Shown here piece after piece: positions 1-21,154 of a stretch of DNA of 64,000 nt. The translations under genes were made by a program, and so were the position numbers. The stretch covers positions 18,793,284-18,857,283 of the forward strand of contig NC_079412.1 of assembly GCF_026213295.1 (NCBI RefSeq), given 5' to 3'. Origin of the DNA: Gadus chalcogrammus. Its lineage: Eukaryota > Chordata > Actinopteri > Gadiformes > Gadidae. A model generated the notes under the pieces. The model ran no database searches, was not told the DNA's origin, and worked only from the letters and a program-made list of their open reading frames with translations. Each line of letters starts with the position of its first letter. Position 1 is the first letter of the stretch.

Positions 1-1093
1 GTAGCTAATCTGCCGGGGATAGTACCGGGTTTCATAATCACGCAGCTTTATACACTTTTCAGTCACACTGGCGGTGTTTCCGAAATACGATCACCATGGT
101 AACGGGCATATCTCCCAAGCCTGCTGCAAGCCCTGGCGGGGACGCTAAAACCCGGAGCGGGCGCGCCGCGTGCAGGCGTTCCGCCTCGGCCCGACGTTAC
201 ATTGTGTTAAACAGCGTAGGAGCGAGGAGAGAGAGTGGCAGGACGTGCATGCACTCATGATGACTCCCTGCTGCTGGGGACCAGCAGATCCCCTCTGTGT
301 GACCACTAACGGCTGCTCTCTGTGCTTGTGTGTCAGACTGTGTTGAGGGAGGGGAGCCCTGTGAGGGACTGTAAAGAACCAGGTAAACTGGTGGACCACC
401 AGCTTGCCTCTCTTCCTTGCCTCTAAAACCACATTGCTCTTCATTTATGCTATGTTTCACTGTGGGGGGGGACACTCCTCCACGCCTGCCCAAGAGATGC
501 ACAGAGCACCATTTTTGTAGCCTCCGGCTAAGACACGACACCCCCTCAATATTTGACATCCTAAACCACCCTCCCTCTCCTTCCCCACCCCTCCTCTCTC
601 TCCCCGCTCCCTTCACAAATACATTTTGACCAATGGGAAATTAACTTGGGAAGAGGGAGAGGGGGGGGTATGTTGTTGTGCGAGGCCTCAAACAACCAAT
701 CAGCATGGCAGCCGCTGTTAACGTGCGGACGATCACCGCACTTTGCCTGACTGCAGCAGACAAGTGATGGTTGCATGTCCCCTACGATTTGTTCCCCCCG
801 CTGACAAAAGGGGGGATTTGCGGTAATGGCACGTACAACAACAATAAGAGGGAGCAGGGAAAGACAGATGGGTCTGCCAGATCCAATTCTTCCTCGACCA
901 TCTATTTTTTATTTTGGCCTGGCAGCGCATAAATATTCAAATAAGGTCCATTTATCAAGGCTGCCACACGGCGGGCAGCTCTGGGTGAAGTGCAGAGGAA
1001 ATCGTGTAACCCGTGCGCACGTTCCTAACCTGGCACCCACACCGAGAGAAACTTAATGACTTTTAACAACCTCACACATCTCTTTTCTTTAAG

Positions 1094-1119
1094 CCCCCCC
1101 CCCCCCCCCCCCCCCCCCC
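1094..1119. repeat. C26 homopolymer
   Basis: 26 consecutive C on the + strand. Confidence 0.95.
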
Positions 1120-3129
1120 ACCTCCTCCCTCTGTCTTTCAACTGCCTTCTGATTGCCTTCGCCCCCTCTTTGGCTTAACCAATTAAATCTGCCGTGGGCA
1201 GATTGGCCGGGTGATTACCTCCAAGCATGCATGCACAGGATGATTTCATATTGGAGCAGTGATACGGCTGCATGCACACACACACGGGCAGGCATGTGCA
1301 CATCAAACTTATTGTGCACTGTGTTGTCTTCCTGCAACAAGTGGTCGTGAAAAGCAGTCAAAAGACAGATTTGGTGTCGTGGAAACTCCCTGTTCAGTTT
1401 TGCCATTGTCATTTACTTTTTTTTAACATGGAATTTAACCAATAAAATAAAACACCATTGTATTAAACACAGCTATGATGTTAACACAAATGTTTTGCTA
1501 ACATTTGTGTTTTTCTCGCTGAGTTGATTTGAATAGAACCAGGAAGGCACTGTTATCCTGCATGCTCTGCCTGGTGCCCACATGATGTCAGCTCTTTGCA
1601 TGTGGTGTGAGACCTGCATCTGAAAGAACTCTAGTGCATTTTACAAAACAATACCACTCGAATGCCTTACAATGGGTCCTAGGTGTGACAACAGAGTGAA
1701 GTCCTGACACAAAAACACTGCTCTCATATTATATGTACAGATGGACCACATCAATGTAGACGTCATCTATGATTACTATGCAACACATCATAATCTTGAA
1801 ACCGATTGATCAGCATCATTGCTGTGCAAGGTCAGAGCTTAAATTACGTTGTATTAAATCTTGTATTTAGTCTGATTTTTCTTTCAACATTTATCCGAGA
1901 GAATTTATCAGCAATAGGATTTGGCTCACAATTTAAAGATAATACTGGCTGCCAGCGAGTTCTATCAGGTGTCTAGACATCCTGGTTTGACTCTACAGTA
2001 GACACCATTTAAACGTTCATCTATAGAGATATGACTGTACATCAACACATAGTCCAGACTACATAGCGGTTGACAAAGTCGCGATGAACTGTGTAAGTGC
2101 GACATTGAATGTCCCCCTTCTTCTTCTCTCTTTGTCTCCGTCTTTCTTGGGCTGTCCCCGTCTCCAGCATTGGCCTCCAAGCAGACATACATAAGCTACA
2201 GTAATCACGCCATCTAACCGACCAGAGAGCTGCACAAGGGAGCCACGAGCGAGAAGCCTGCCTTAGGAGCGAGCACCTGACACTGGAGAGAACGCTAAAA
2301 ATACCGGAGAAACTCTGAGCTCCAAGGGAGAGAAGGGACCGAGGGGTAATGGGGACGGGGAAATGTCACTCCTTGTGCAGAGGAAGAAGAAGAGGAGGAA
2401 GAAGAAGATGTCATGTCTTTTTGTTTTTGAATAGTGATTAAGGCTTGCAAAGAAATGGTATTTTTGGGGGGTTTGGGATTTCGTTGTCAGGTGGCAGATT
2501 GGTTGAATTGTTGAGAGAATCCCATCAAAGTATTTTTCCTTGTTTCCACTCTTTTCTGTGATGTAATACGAGTGTAGCGCAGTAACATTACTTTCTGACG
2601 CGGGCCAGGTGAGCGAACCGTTCAGGGCCTGCAGTATATTTGTTATTTTTAAAGTGTGGAGAATATGACCACGATTGCTTTTTTTAAAGGTCCGAGTCTC
2701 ATTTGAACCTGTGCGTATTTCCTTATTTGCTCTTAATGCAAGCGTTTCTTTTTGCTCAAACGCAAGCGACATCGCAGACAAAACAGTTGTGCGCGGCATT
2801 GTGTCGGAGATGCCAGTGTAAGGCCACACAAACAGCGGTACACTCCAGTGTCCACTCGCTTTACTGTAATCAGAAAAAACGAAAAAAGAAGCACCGCGTC
2901 GGAAAACTCGAAACGAAATGCGAGGACCGGCCCGTTTCCTCGTTATCGTTCTGTGACGGTACTAAAGATGATGGCGTCCGACGTGCCGCTAGCCAGATAA
3001 ACCCTGTGTATAGTCCCCAAGCATGCCTGTGGGAGCCTCACGTCTTCTGTGCTGTGTTGTCAACGTCTATGGAATGCAACATGTGTCATGGTCATTCACG
3101 GTGGCGTCTCCATAAGACTAGTGTTGAAC

Positions 3130-3250
3130 ACATACACACATACACAGACACGCACAGACACACACAGACACACACACAGACACACAATCTCTCACACACA
3201 CACACACAAACACACACACACAGACACACAGACACACACACACACACCAA
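3130..3250. repeat. (CA)n microsatellite with interruptions
   Basis: CACACA with GA and CT interruptions over about 120 bases. Confidence 0.93.
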
Positions 3251-3430
3251 GACACTTTGAGATTCTACCATACATGCACACTGTCTAGGTTTATTGGCCC
3301 TTATCTATCATGCAATCGTTTTATATGCCACAAATGTAAAATATGACGATTATTTAAAGTATGTCTAAAGAGGATGTGGTATTTTCAACAAATAAATTGG
3401 GAGTTAAAAAAAAAATGGAGGGGAAATCAA

Positions 3431-3436
<6 letters not shown>

Positions 3437-3504
<68 letters not shown>
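3437..3504. repeat. (TA)n microsatellite
   Basis: About 34 uninterrupted TA units. Confidence 0.95.
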
Positions 3505-3510
<6 letters not shown>

Positions 3511-6500
3511 TAATATTTTGAAGGCAAAACAAAATGTACTCCCCCTAGACTAGCTCTTACCATATCCAGAAACTAACCGGTTGGATATGCTGGTGATCTG
3601 AAAACGCTGACAAAATAACCAAGGAGACAAATAACCAGAGAGTAAGTGGTATGTCACCCCCGATCCCTACCAACATGCAGAAAATAATGCCCCCTACTGC
3701 CAACTGACGCTTTCTTTCATCCTGAATCATGACGTTGTCGGTTCAAGTGGACTTGAGTTTGGTCTAACGTGAAGCTTTGTGTGGTTGCGTGATAAATAAG
3801 GGCCCATGTCTCCATTTTGTGCCTCTTTCCATACATGATTATCTTTGTTTTAGGGATTTCCCTGGAAGCTTCCTTGTGACGTTCTGTGTTAAGTAAGCAC
3901 AATGGAGGAAGGATGATTTGCACAACAACCATATGGAGTTTGTCTCATCGAGTCATCTTTGTTACCCTCAGCAATGCAAAAATCTGTATGTTGCATGTGA
4001 AAGACTCATAACAAAGTCAGGGGAATATTTTGATGAAAATTATTGAAAGCTCAAGGGGGGGATTAACAGCAATGGGGATATAAATATATAGCCAATCATT
4101 TGGTTTACGTAACAAATCTCTCCGCTTCAACAAATGTCAGAGGTGTTGCCGCAAATGTTTTTTTTTTATTTAATGGTTTGGATTTGGAGTATTTTGTGAG
4201 ATTGTTTGTGTTTGTGAATATGACGATTTCCTGCTCTTTGCCACCATCTTTGTTAATTTACCCCAACACTCTGTGTTGCAAAAAATAGAGTATGTAAGTT
4301 CTGACCAAATTTAAAGTTAATGTATGTTATTACAATGGATTGATCATGTCTTATTTATGTACTGACTTGTTTAACAAAAAAGGTAAAGCTAAAAAATATA
4401 TAAAAAGAGATGACAGTGCCTGGATATTAATGAATTATCTATAGAAATTATAAAGATGTGTAGAGCATGTTCATTTTTATACAAGATATTTCTAATAAAA
4501 GTGTTTTCCTAAGAAACAGTGTCTGCATATTACTACCATATCTTAGATTTGAATAAAGGAATGTGTGTCATTAAAGATTAAATAATAACAGAAAATAGTA
4601 CAACATCACACAGTAATCGTTTCTTTCCCAGCATTTCACAAGCGTTGCCTGTTATAACAATTGCACAGAGCTGAACTGAACAATGGGCAGCAAAGGATAA
4701 CTAATTGTATTAATAAAGAAATATCCCCAATGCCCAACGCCCGACAGGACACACTGTGTGTGGCATAGGGGTTCACGAGGAATAATGAGTCCAATACAAC
4801 ACAAAGTACTCTGGCTTAACTTGCGTTCTGTGCACAATCAATATGGTCAGCAAAACAATACCTATAGGCCTTGCAGAAATTGAGAAGATACCCCCTCCAC
4901 ATAAAAGCTGACAGAGTTATGGTAGGGTCCAAATGAAAAGTATACTTTTTTTCTCTTGTGCAGTGGATTTATCCCATATCTCATAAGAGGCTGCATAGGC
5001 TTGAATGATCAATGACCAGGCAATAACTTGGGCCCCGGGATGGCTGTGGGGGCTTGTCCCCATCAATGGAAACTAAATGAAAAAACATCCAGGGAGATTA
5101 AGAAAAACACTGAGCGCACACATTCCCATCACAATTATCTTGATCTGTTCTGTTTCTCTTCACCTGTTCTTGTCGTTCGACTTTCCTTCTGCAGGCAGGC
5201 AACCAATTAGCCTTTTAAAGGAAGGAATACATCGCACTTGGTATGATATTTCACTTGAAAACACTCACTTTGTCATCATAGCTTGTGACTGCCTTTGTTT
5301 TGGTATTACAGTTTTTCTCAATCGTTTAAACAAGTTTTCTGAAATGATAGCTCAATTTCTCAAAACTCTAAACATAAACCTGAGAAGAGTTAATCATTTA
5401 GTCAAAACTACACAAAACTCTTCTCAAAATTGATTTTTTCCACCAAAAAGTAAACACAGCTCTCAAATGAATATCTCTTAGAGAGCATCAATAAGACACT
5501 GGTGTGATCAATTCAAAACACTTCCATCAAAATACTATTTACACATGTTTTGGCTTCATGAGGCCATGTTACATATTCCAATGTATAATATTGTTAAGAA
5601 ATAGTTTTATTTTTTAAAGTTGCAATTAGGTGGTACATATAGTATAAAGACTGTTGCCATATTGTAATATAATACTGTGAATATATCATATAAATATTGC
5701 ATTGACACAATCGTATCAGAATAGGATACTATGCATATTTGTCTATCCAATGAACTCCAATGGGCTAAACTCACAATCCCAGCTTCCCAGAGGCATACTC
5801 TACACCTATATTTGATGCTGCAACATTGTTCTGACAATACACCAATGTTACCTATTTTGGTAAATTACAGTACAGTAATTGCACTGATAAGTAAAATGAA
5901 AAACACCACAATAAGAAAATGTTTAGACTGTCTCTCGGGGGATGTAATGATGAAATCAGTGCAAGAACAAGTACAAAAAGGTAACAAAGCAAATATATAT
6001 ATTTTTACTGTAATACAGTAAAATGTTCAGCTGAACTGACTGCATAAAAAGCTTTCCGTAGGCCAATAAAAAGTAAAAATAAGAATATAAATGAGGTGAA
6101 ACAGATCTACATGTAAATCAGTATGTATCCCTCCTCCAATCCTGATCAGGCCAAAGGACCACCAGACACAGTAGAGCTCACCGAGTCATCTTTTATGCTC
6201 TGACACATGATTGAGGTGGTTTGCCAGTTGAGTTTGAACAGGTGAGAAGTGAGTTACACATATTGGTAATTAGTTGTTGCGTTTGAAGGCCAATGTGATC
6301 CAGGTGAACCAAGTGTGCTAAATGATGAGATTCGTGCTTAGAGTTTAGCAAAAATGTGAAAACAATGGAATTGTGCTTAGAGTTTAGCAGTCTGGAGTCT
6401 TGTAGTTGATACATGAGCTTCAATTTTTCAGAATTGTCTGCAAAGTTCCATTTTCCATCCCTTGCAAGAATCAAACGCGTCCTCCATTTAATGAAGGATC

Positions 6501-7854
6501 CTTTCTTGCAGCGTTTGACTGAAAGAACTACTTACTCTACAGACTGATTAAGTGAATGTACAGCAAGTAGAAAAAAATGAAATCCTAATAGATAAAACAA
6601 TTACTTTGATATTGCCAGTGAAATACAATAGACAGTAACATCATCGACAAGGACACCACAGGCCCCTGGTGTGCTTAAAATGATGGAGGTGCGAAACTGG
6701 GGGAAAGCATGTTGCCAAACAGACACGCACAGTATCTCACACTCCTGTCCTCTGAAGAAGGAGAAGCATTCACACCATTGATCAACATATTCTCCCATTC
6801 ATAGTTTTTATATCCGGTGAAAGAAAGTTCTTGCTGTGTGCTGGCTTGGCTTCGAGGCAAAATAATGATTAGTAACCATTACAAATATTTTTCTTGTTTT
6901 GTTTTTAAGGACGACCCTTAAAAATTGCATGCATCATTAAACAACATGGTGTAGCATGCTATCAGCGTGAAAAATAAAAGTATTTCCTTGGTATAATATG
7001 GCAAAGTCAATGAATTTACTCCTGACTTTACAATCAGAAAATTACAGAATAACACAATACTGAAAAGGGATGATTGAAATTCAAGTGAGCACGTTTCTAG
7101 AGCGAGCTATTGAAATCACCCGGGCGGAAATTCATTATGGATAATAGTAGCTCTTTCTGAACCTCACATAAACATAACAATCCACAGGCCAGTGTAATGG
7201 AACCCTTTAGAGCTGAAATATTTCCATCATCAAGTCTCTCGACCCCAGAAGAATGAACCAACCTGCATAAAGCACTTCTAAGATAACAAGGGAGTTCATA
7301 ACCTGACCTACAGCATTGTAAAGATCAATGTATTTATCTGTTTCTGTAGAATAAATACTGTTTACAAATAGTTATTTGCAGAGAAAAGGTTGAAATAATC
7401 GAAGATGAAGATGGGGGAATATAAATGGAAACGTCTGAAACACTGCATTGATTTGAAACCATTTAGGACCTGCTGCAGACAACGGCACACAGCTCCTCTG
7501 TAATGTGAAGAAAACGTATATAAATGGAAGGAAAACTAAAAACTAAAACACAAATACAATACAAATTCAGTTACAACTGTGTGTAAATGTTCGATTTACA
7601 ATGTTCAAAATTTGTAATTTTTAACATAAGAAAGGGCTGTGGTGAAGCGATTTGACCATCATTGATGGATGGGATGTATTCAGCGACCTCATATTCCAGT
7701 GATGTACACCGCTGTACATTAAGGTGGAAATAGACGGAGCGAGCTTTAGTATAGGCATTACAACAACCATCTGCACAATAAAGACGGCATGCCCACGTTG
7801 ACAGGATGATTTAATGGAACACGAGCAGGAATAGACCCCTCATTCATCTAGCGG

Positions 7855-7990
<136 letters not shown>

Positions 7991-8350
7991 TTCGTGCGTG
8001 CGTGCGCGTTCGTGTGTGTATGTGTTTGTTCCTGTGTGTGTGTGTGTTTGTGTGTGTGTTTCTGTGTTCCTGTGTGTGTGATGAATGTCTGAGCAGAATC
8101 TTAATTCCAGCAGTAGTGCTGCAGGTGCTTCTTTGTGTGGTCCTATTGAAGTATCTTTGTCAGGCGCTGCAACAGTCAACGTCACCTTATACTAAACACT
8201 ATTCTAAAGGTATCACGTGTAGCTTGAGTCATTTAAGGAGAAAGACATTAAAACAATTATAATTTCAAGCTGTTTGGCTTGTCAAAAATATAAACTTTAT
8301 TCCCCCATCTGTGTTGGGTACCCGTGCTTGTGCGTGTGTGCTTTGCTGTG

Positions 8351-16587
<8,237 letters not shown>

Positions 16588-17144
16588 CTTAGGGGCCACT
16601 CACACTAGGGCCGCAGCCCCGTGCCCGAGCTCATTTGCATACTAAAGTCTAGAACGTTTGGCTAGTGTGACCACGCCATCCGTATTCCAGCACAGAACAG
16701 CCCCTTGGCCACGGCACACTTGGGAGAGGTGTGCCGAGGCCAAAGTACAGATGCTAATGAGATGACACGCGGATACGCAACGTGAGCTGGATGAAGTAGT
16801 CCATGCGCCCTTCTTTCTTTATAGGTCCATGCCCTTCTTCCCCACAACAATCATTTTAAACAATGGCGGCAAGCGGTTCACGAGTGGGTTTACGTTGGTG
16901 CGATAGTGAAGTCGAGTGTTTACTTGAAATTTGGGCCGACGGCAGCATTCAGTCGCAGCTGGACACCACGCTTGGTGATGACGTATTTATCGTATTACGA
17001 CGTGATGACGTATGTATGAAGGAGCAATCATGGGGCGCAGTGTGACCACGGGCCAGCGGGGGGAGTGGGCAGGGGGGGAATCGTGCTGAATCTTCCTGCA
17101 GCACAGAACAGGCAAACTTGCCAAGTGTGAGTGCGCCCTTCCAT
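16588..17144 (+). mobile_element. PIF/Harbinger element relic
   Basis: Imperfect terminal inverted repeats: left GGGGCCACTCACACTAGGGC, right end read inversely AAGGGCGCACTCACACTTGG. Inside is the start of a Myb/SANT-like protein (listed separately), the second protein of Harbinger elements. About 555 bases, so most of the element is missing. The exact edges and the 3-bp target duplication could not be fixed. Confidence 0.65.
16863..17045 (+). pseudogene. Myb/SANT-like (MADF-type) fragment of a Harbinger accessory protein
   Basis: From ATG: MAASGSRVGLRWCDSEVECL then LEIWADGSIQSQLDTT. The W...EV..LL.IWAD..IQ.QLD pattern is that of the Myb-like DNA-binding protein of Harbinger transposons. The remaining frame does not continue the domain, so it is a truncated remnant. 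Confidence 0.65.
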
Positions 17145-17586
17145 TAAGTATGATGCAGTTGGATGTACACATTAGGAGTGTGAAGGCATGAACAGCCTGA
17201 ATAGGGTTAAAGGGGTACAGATGTTGTATTTCCAGGAGGGATGGTTGTTTCCTAACCCTTGTTACCAAGTTTGGAGATATGATGTCTATGAGATTAGATT
17301 TTTCATGAATAAATTCTGCAAAAACGACATCAAGTATTAATCTTCATGAAAGACTATTAAAATCATAGACGGTTAACTCATGCATTGTATTTAGCAGCGT
17401 TTTTTTTACTATCCCTAATGTGAATAATATTAAGTTATTGTAATCCTTTTTGCTTGCACATCACACACACAAATGTATATGTACGTTATGAATATCGAAG
17501 TTATAAGAGCTTGGACCTAGGAATTTCAACAATTAACCGTTTAACTTTAAACTGACAAAATACTTTTCTAACCGTTCAACACGTAA

Positions 17587-17734
17587 GGGAAAATCACCGA
17601 GAGGCAGGGCAATAAATAGTTTGTTATACCCAGCTCGTGGACGGCTTACCGCCCGGGACGAAGTCGAGGGCGGTAACCTTCCACGAGCCGGGCATATCAA
17701 ACTGTTTATTGCCCTGCCTTGTGGTGATTACCCC
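17587..17734. repeat. Hairpin (foldback) element
   Basis: Arms of about 70 bases pair around CGCCCGGGACGAAGTCGAGG; for example CAGGGCAATAAATAGTTTG pairs with CAAACTGTTTATTGCCCTG. No coding capacity. Probably a foldback MITE. Confidence 0.75.
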
Positions 17735-18469
17735 TGTTTATTCTATTTCTTGCTTGCCAACATAATAAAACATTTCAAATAATAATGATGCTTTTTCTTA
17801 TTCGTATTGCATGCTTACTAAATGCATACTCTGTTTGAGGTCATCTCCCTCAAAAAGTAGTCCCCTCTGATTACTATCGATCAAACATGTCTTGGACACC
17901 TCGAATGGCATTATCCCGCTTATACCATGGTCACTTGCCAAAGAAAATAAATTATGATCATTCATTTATATTTTCATGTGTTTTTTATAAAGTTAAATAT
18001 AAAGTTTTTCACAAGCCATAATTAAGTTTCCCTGGTAATGCCTGAGGGTTTGACTAATATTCCAGGTTTGACTAATACCTGGAATAATCATTACCTGTCT
18101 GTTAAGGTTCTTATGCAACGGAAACGTTGTTCACTCCTCCAGTAAATAGGACAGACCTTAGATACGACTTGGCAACGGGAGGTATTCTAGTCCACTCAGC
18201 TTTGAGACAGAGAGCTAACGTTATGGATTGCACATATTTATAATTCGAAATTCGTCCCAGCCTTTATACCACAGATACTCTAGGATCTATAGCATATAAC
18301 CGCGTTGTCTGATTAGTTCAATTTATTTTTCACAATTTACCAGCTCTCGTTTTGAAGACTAATCGCCGCACCATTCGTTTAAATGGGGAACGCGACGGTC
18401 TATTCAACATAAAGTGTACATATTTATAATTTGAAAGTTCTCCCAGCCGTTATACCAGATACTCTAGGG

Positions 18470-19616
18470 CAGTGGTTCCCAAACTTTTTGTGCCCAAGGC
18501 ACACCAAAGGACAAATAAAAATTTCAAGGCACACCTATTGTGCAAAATAGCCTTATAACACGTGTTATCACTAATATCATCTGTTTATCTGTTAAGTTTA
18601 TAATTATTTACTAATGCCAAATAAGATGTGACAAAGACAACTATTCTACTCATGAAATATTTATAAAAAAATACTTCACAAAAAGATTTAAACTTGATCA
18701 AATTGGGCTTAATCAAACACACCCATTTCAACCAGACAGGTGAGGCAAATGAAACAGAAATTCAGCAGAGAACTGTCCATGAGAAAGCTGCATGGTCCTG
18801 AGTCTGACCCACAAATTATAACTAACATTTAGAATCAGGCTTTTTTTGTAAATATTCTGCCTACTAATAACAAATCAGTGGGAAACATGTGCCTGTCGGG
18901 GCGCACAGATTTTTTTAATCCTTGATGGCACGGAGGAGAGGGCCACTCGCAAGTCCTGCTCAACAGAGAGCCGTGACCTGGTCTTGTTCTTCATGTAAAC
19001 AAGTGTGTCTCTCTCACAAGGTAGGTGGTGGGGAAATGAAGAAGTTGGTCGATAGTGTGGTGGGAGATGGTTGGATATTCTGATGCACAAGCCAACCAAA
19101 ACTGATCGAGTGTGAGCTCACTAAATTTCAGTTTCAGCGTGCGGTCCGCACGGAGCTCTGCGCTCTCCTCTCTCTCCTTCATAGTGAGCTTCTCGTTTGA
19201 GGACTCGGACTCCTGGTTGAATGGGTCTCGGATCCAGTCATTGTCCTCGATGTCCGCCACACGTGGAAAATAGTGCTCAAACCTCTCTTTTAAGGTCTGA
19301 AGGTGTTCGGCATATATAGCGCGCTCACTGGCTGCCTGTGGCGCAGCTCCATGGAGCCCTGTTCCAAAGCAACTGCGCAAACAGCGAAATGTGGGATCCT
19401 CTTTGAGGATTTTTTAAATAGTTTTTAGATAAAGAGTTTGCCTCTGTATTATGGAATGAGTACATTCAAAGTAGTATATAGTAAATTAAAATAATTATTT
19501 TTGTATTGTTGTATACTATATTGCAGTAGGCTATGGTTGTCACAAAATCCCACGGCACACTTGGACTTGCCTCACGGCACACCAGTGTGCCGCGGCACAC
19601 AGTTTGGGAACCACTG
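18470..19616 (-). mobile_element. hAT transposon (Buster-like), internally deleted
   Basis: Ends CAGTGGTTCCCAAACTTT and its inverse AGTTTGGGAACCACTG. A perfect 8-bp target duplication CTCTAGGG stands at 18462-18469 and 19617-19624. The TA in the middle of the duplication matches the nnnTAnnn preference described for Buster-type hATs. The minus strand encodes the C-terminal part of a transposase (see next entry). 1147 bases. Confidence 0.9.
18880..19380 (-). pseudogene. hAT transposase C-terminal remnant, frameshifted
   Basis: Minus-strand reading: LKERFEHYFPRVADIEDNDW and ASEYPTISHHTIDQLLHFPT, the hAT dimerisation region as in ZBED/FAM200-type proteins. The frame shifts near 19020 and resumes as MKNKTRSRLSVEQDLRVALS. 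The GFS.L motif that normally joins the two pieces is lost. The N-terminal BED finger and most catalytic residues are absent, so it is not functional. Confidence 0.82.
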
Positions 19617-19829
19617 CTCTAGGGTCTATAGCATATAACTGCGTTTTCTGATTACAGTTGAATACATTTTTCACAATTTACCAGCTCTTGTATTGAAGTA
19701 TATATAATTTGAAATTCGTCCAAGCCTTTATACCACAGATACTATAGGGTCCAGACTCGCACATAACCTCCTTTTCTGATTACAGTTGAATGCATTTTCA
19801 CAATTTACCAGCTCTCGTTTTGAAGGCTG

Positions 19830-21003
19830 AACAGACAATTTGACTGGAACTACTTAGCAGGTGTCCATATATCAGGGATTAATGGACACCCCGCAGCCTA
19901 TCAGAATCGATTCTTGCCCCGGGATTGCCCCGAAGTACAACCGACAAGTCAGCGGGAAACCTGCCGGCTTAATGCCCTCCTCCCAGCCAATCAGAATCAA
20001 GCAATCTTAAATGAAGTAGAAAAACATCAGTTAAACAGATCAACAAAAAAAATTATAACAAAACTAACGGCATAACAACATTATTCTAAGTACTATGGTT
20101 TTAGTTGTATCGTTGTTCAATTAGTGCATGTTTGCCTTTAAGATCGCCGATGTCTTTAAATCAGCGTTGTTCTCAGTGATGATGACCTACTGTTCAGGCC
20201 TTCTGTTGTTATTATGTCTTTAAGCTATCTACAGCCAGGCGTTTAGCGAGTGCAGCATCAGCTTTTTTGCTTTCAACCGAGATTAAATTTTCTCAAGGGT
20301 ATTAGAACATTGTAGCACTTCGAGAAACGGCAAGACCAAAAGAGCCATCAAGATTTGTTGTCATTGGGAGCACCATAAGGAAACCTGTTAGCCTGCTATA
20401 TGCTAATTGTAACCAAGTTATTTCCTTAATTAGTCATAATATTAGAAATAGTATGTGCTTGGGGCACATGCCTACACAGGCTTAACGTAGCCATTCGGAA
20501 CATGAAAAACCTCAAACACCGCTTAACCGGTGTAGGTGTAGTCAGTAGGCTGGAGTCTTTCAGAAATAGAACAACTCAATAAAAGCTTCCTGTCTACTTA
20601 CTGTGCAATTGCGTGACGCAAGCTGGCTGAGCTCCGCCGGCTGGGGGGCATGGTGGGAGGGGTTCTGGGAGTGTCGATAGCAAGATTCTGGATTCTGGTC
20701 AGATTGGTGCTCATTGCACCATGAACAGACAGCCGGACCTCTCTCTCTGTTTTAGAGTCTTACTATTGACTTGGCCAGCCTTTTTTATTGATCAGTTATA
20801 GGATGTGATTTTATTGACAACATAATTTAAATAACTATTGATCAGCATTGACTACAAATGCATACAGGCCTGAAGCTAATTTAAATGTTGCTTGTTTTTA
20901 GATGTTAAAGACCTTCACACGTTTTTTATTAGGACAATGATCGGTGAACAAGTGTTGGTTATTTGACAGAAAATGAATTAGCACCCTATAGGGGATGTTA
21001 ATG

Positions 21004-21006
<3 letters not shown>
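19830..21006. other. Non-coding stretch
   Basis: GC-richer sequence to about 20010, then AT-rich. Nothing recognised. Confidence 0.5.
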
Positions 21007-21091
<85 letters not shown>

Positions 21092-21154
21092 ACACAAACA
21101 CACAAACACACACACACATACTGAAAACATTATGAGTGTGTGTGTGTGTGTGTG
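21007..21154. repeat. (CA)n followed by inverted (GT)n
   Basis: CA runs at 21007-21089, interrupted CA to about 21120, then GT at 21136-21154. The two can pair, giving a hairpin with a loop around CTGAAAACATTATGA. Confidence 0.93.

Larger units (their letters stand above)
1..7854. other. Non-coding stretch
   Basis: No exon or known gene family seen on either strand. It holds a C26 run (1094-1119), a CA array (3130-3250) and a TA array (3437-3504), listed below. The first kilobase is GC-richer with inverted and direct CCAAT motifs (about 631 and 695) but no gene attaches to it. Confidence 0.6.
18231..19829. repeat. Three-copy tandem repeat (about 135 bp), middle copy split by a hAT insertion
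   Basis: Copies at 18231-18365, 18417-18469 plus 19617-19698, and 19699-19829. Shared motifs are ATTTATAATT.GAAA.TTC, CCAG(A)TACTCTAGG, GCATATAAC and CACAATTTACCAGCTCT. A spacer of about 50 bases separates copies 1 and 2. Confidence 0.8.

Noticed and set aside
2263..2829. 188-codon minus-strand frame
   Set aside because: No recognisable motif, and composition follows the surrounding non-coding DNA.
5310..6540. Possible mariner-type element, starting TACAGTTTTTCTCAATCG
   Set aside because: I could not find the matching inverted end or any transposase motif.
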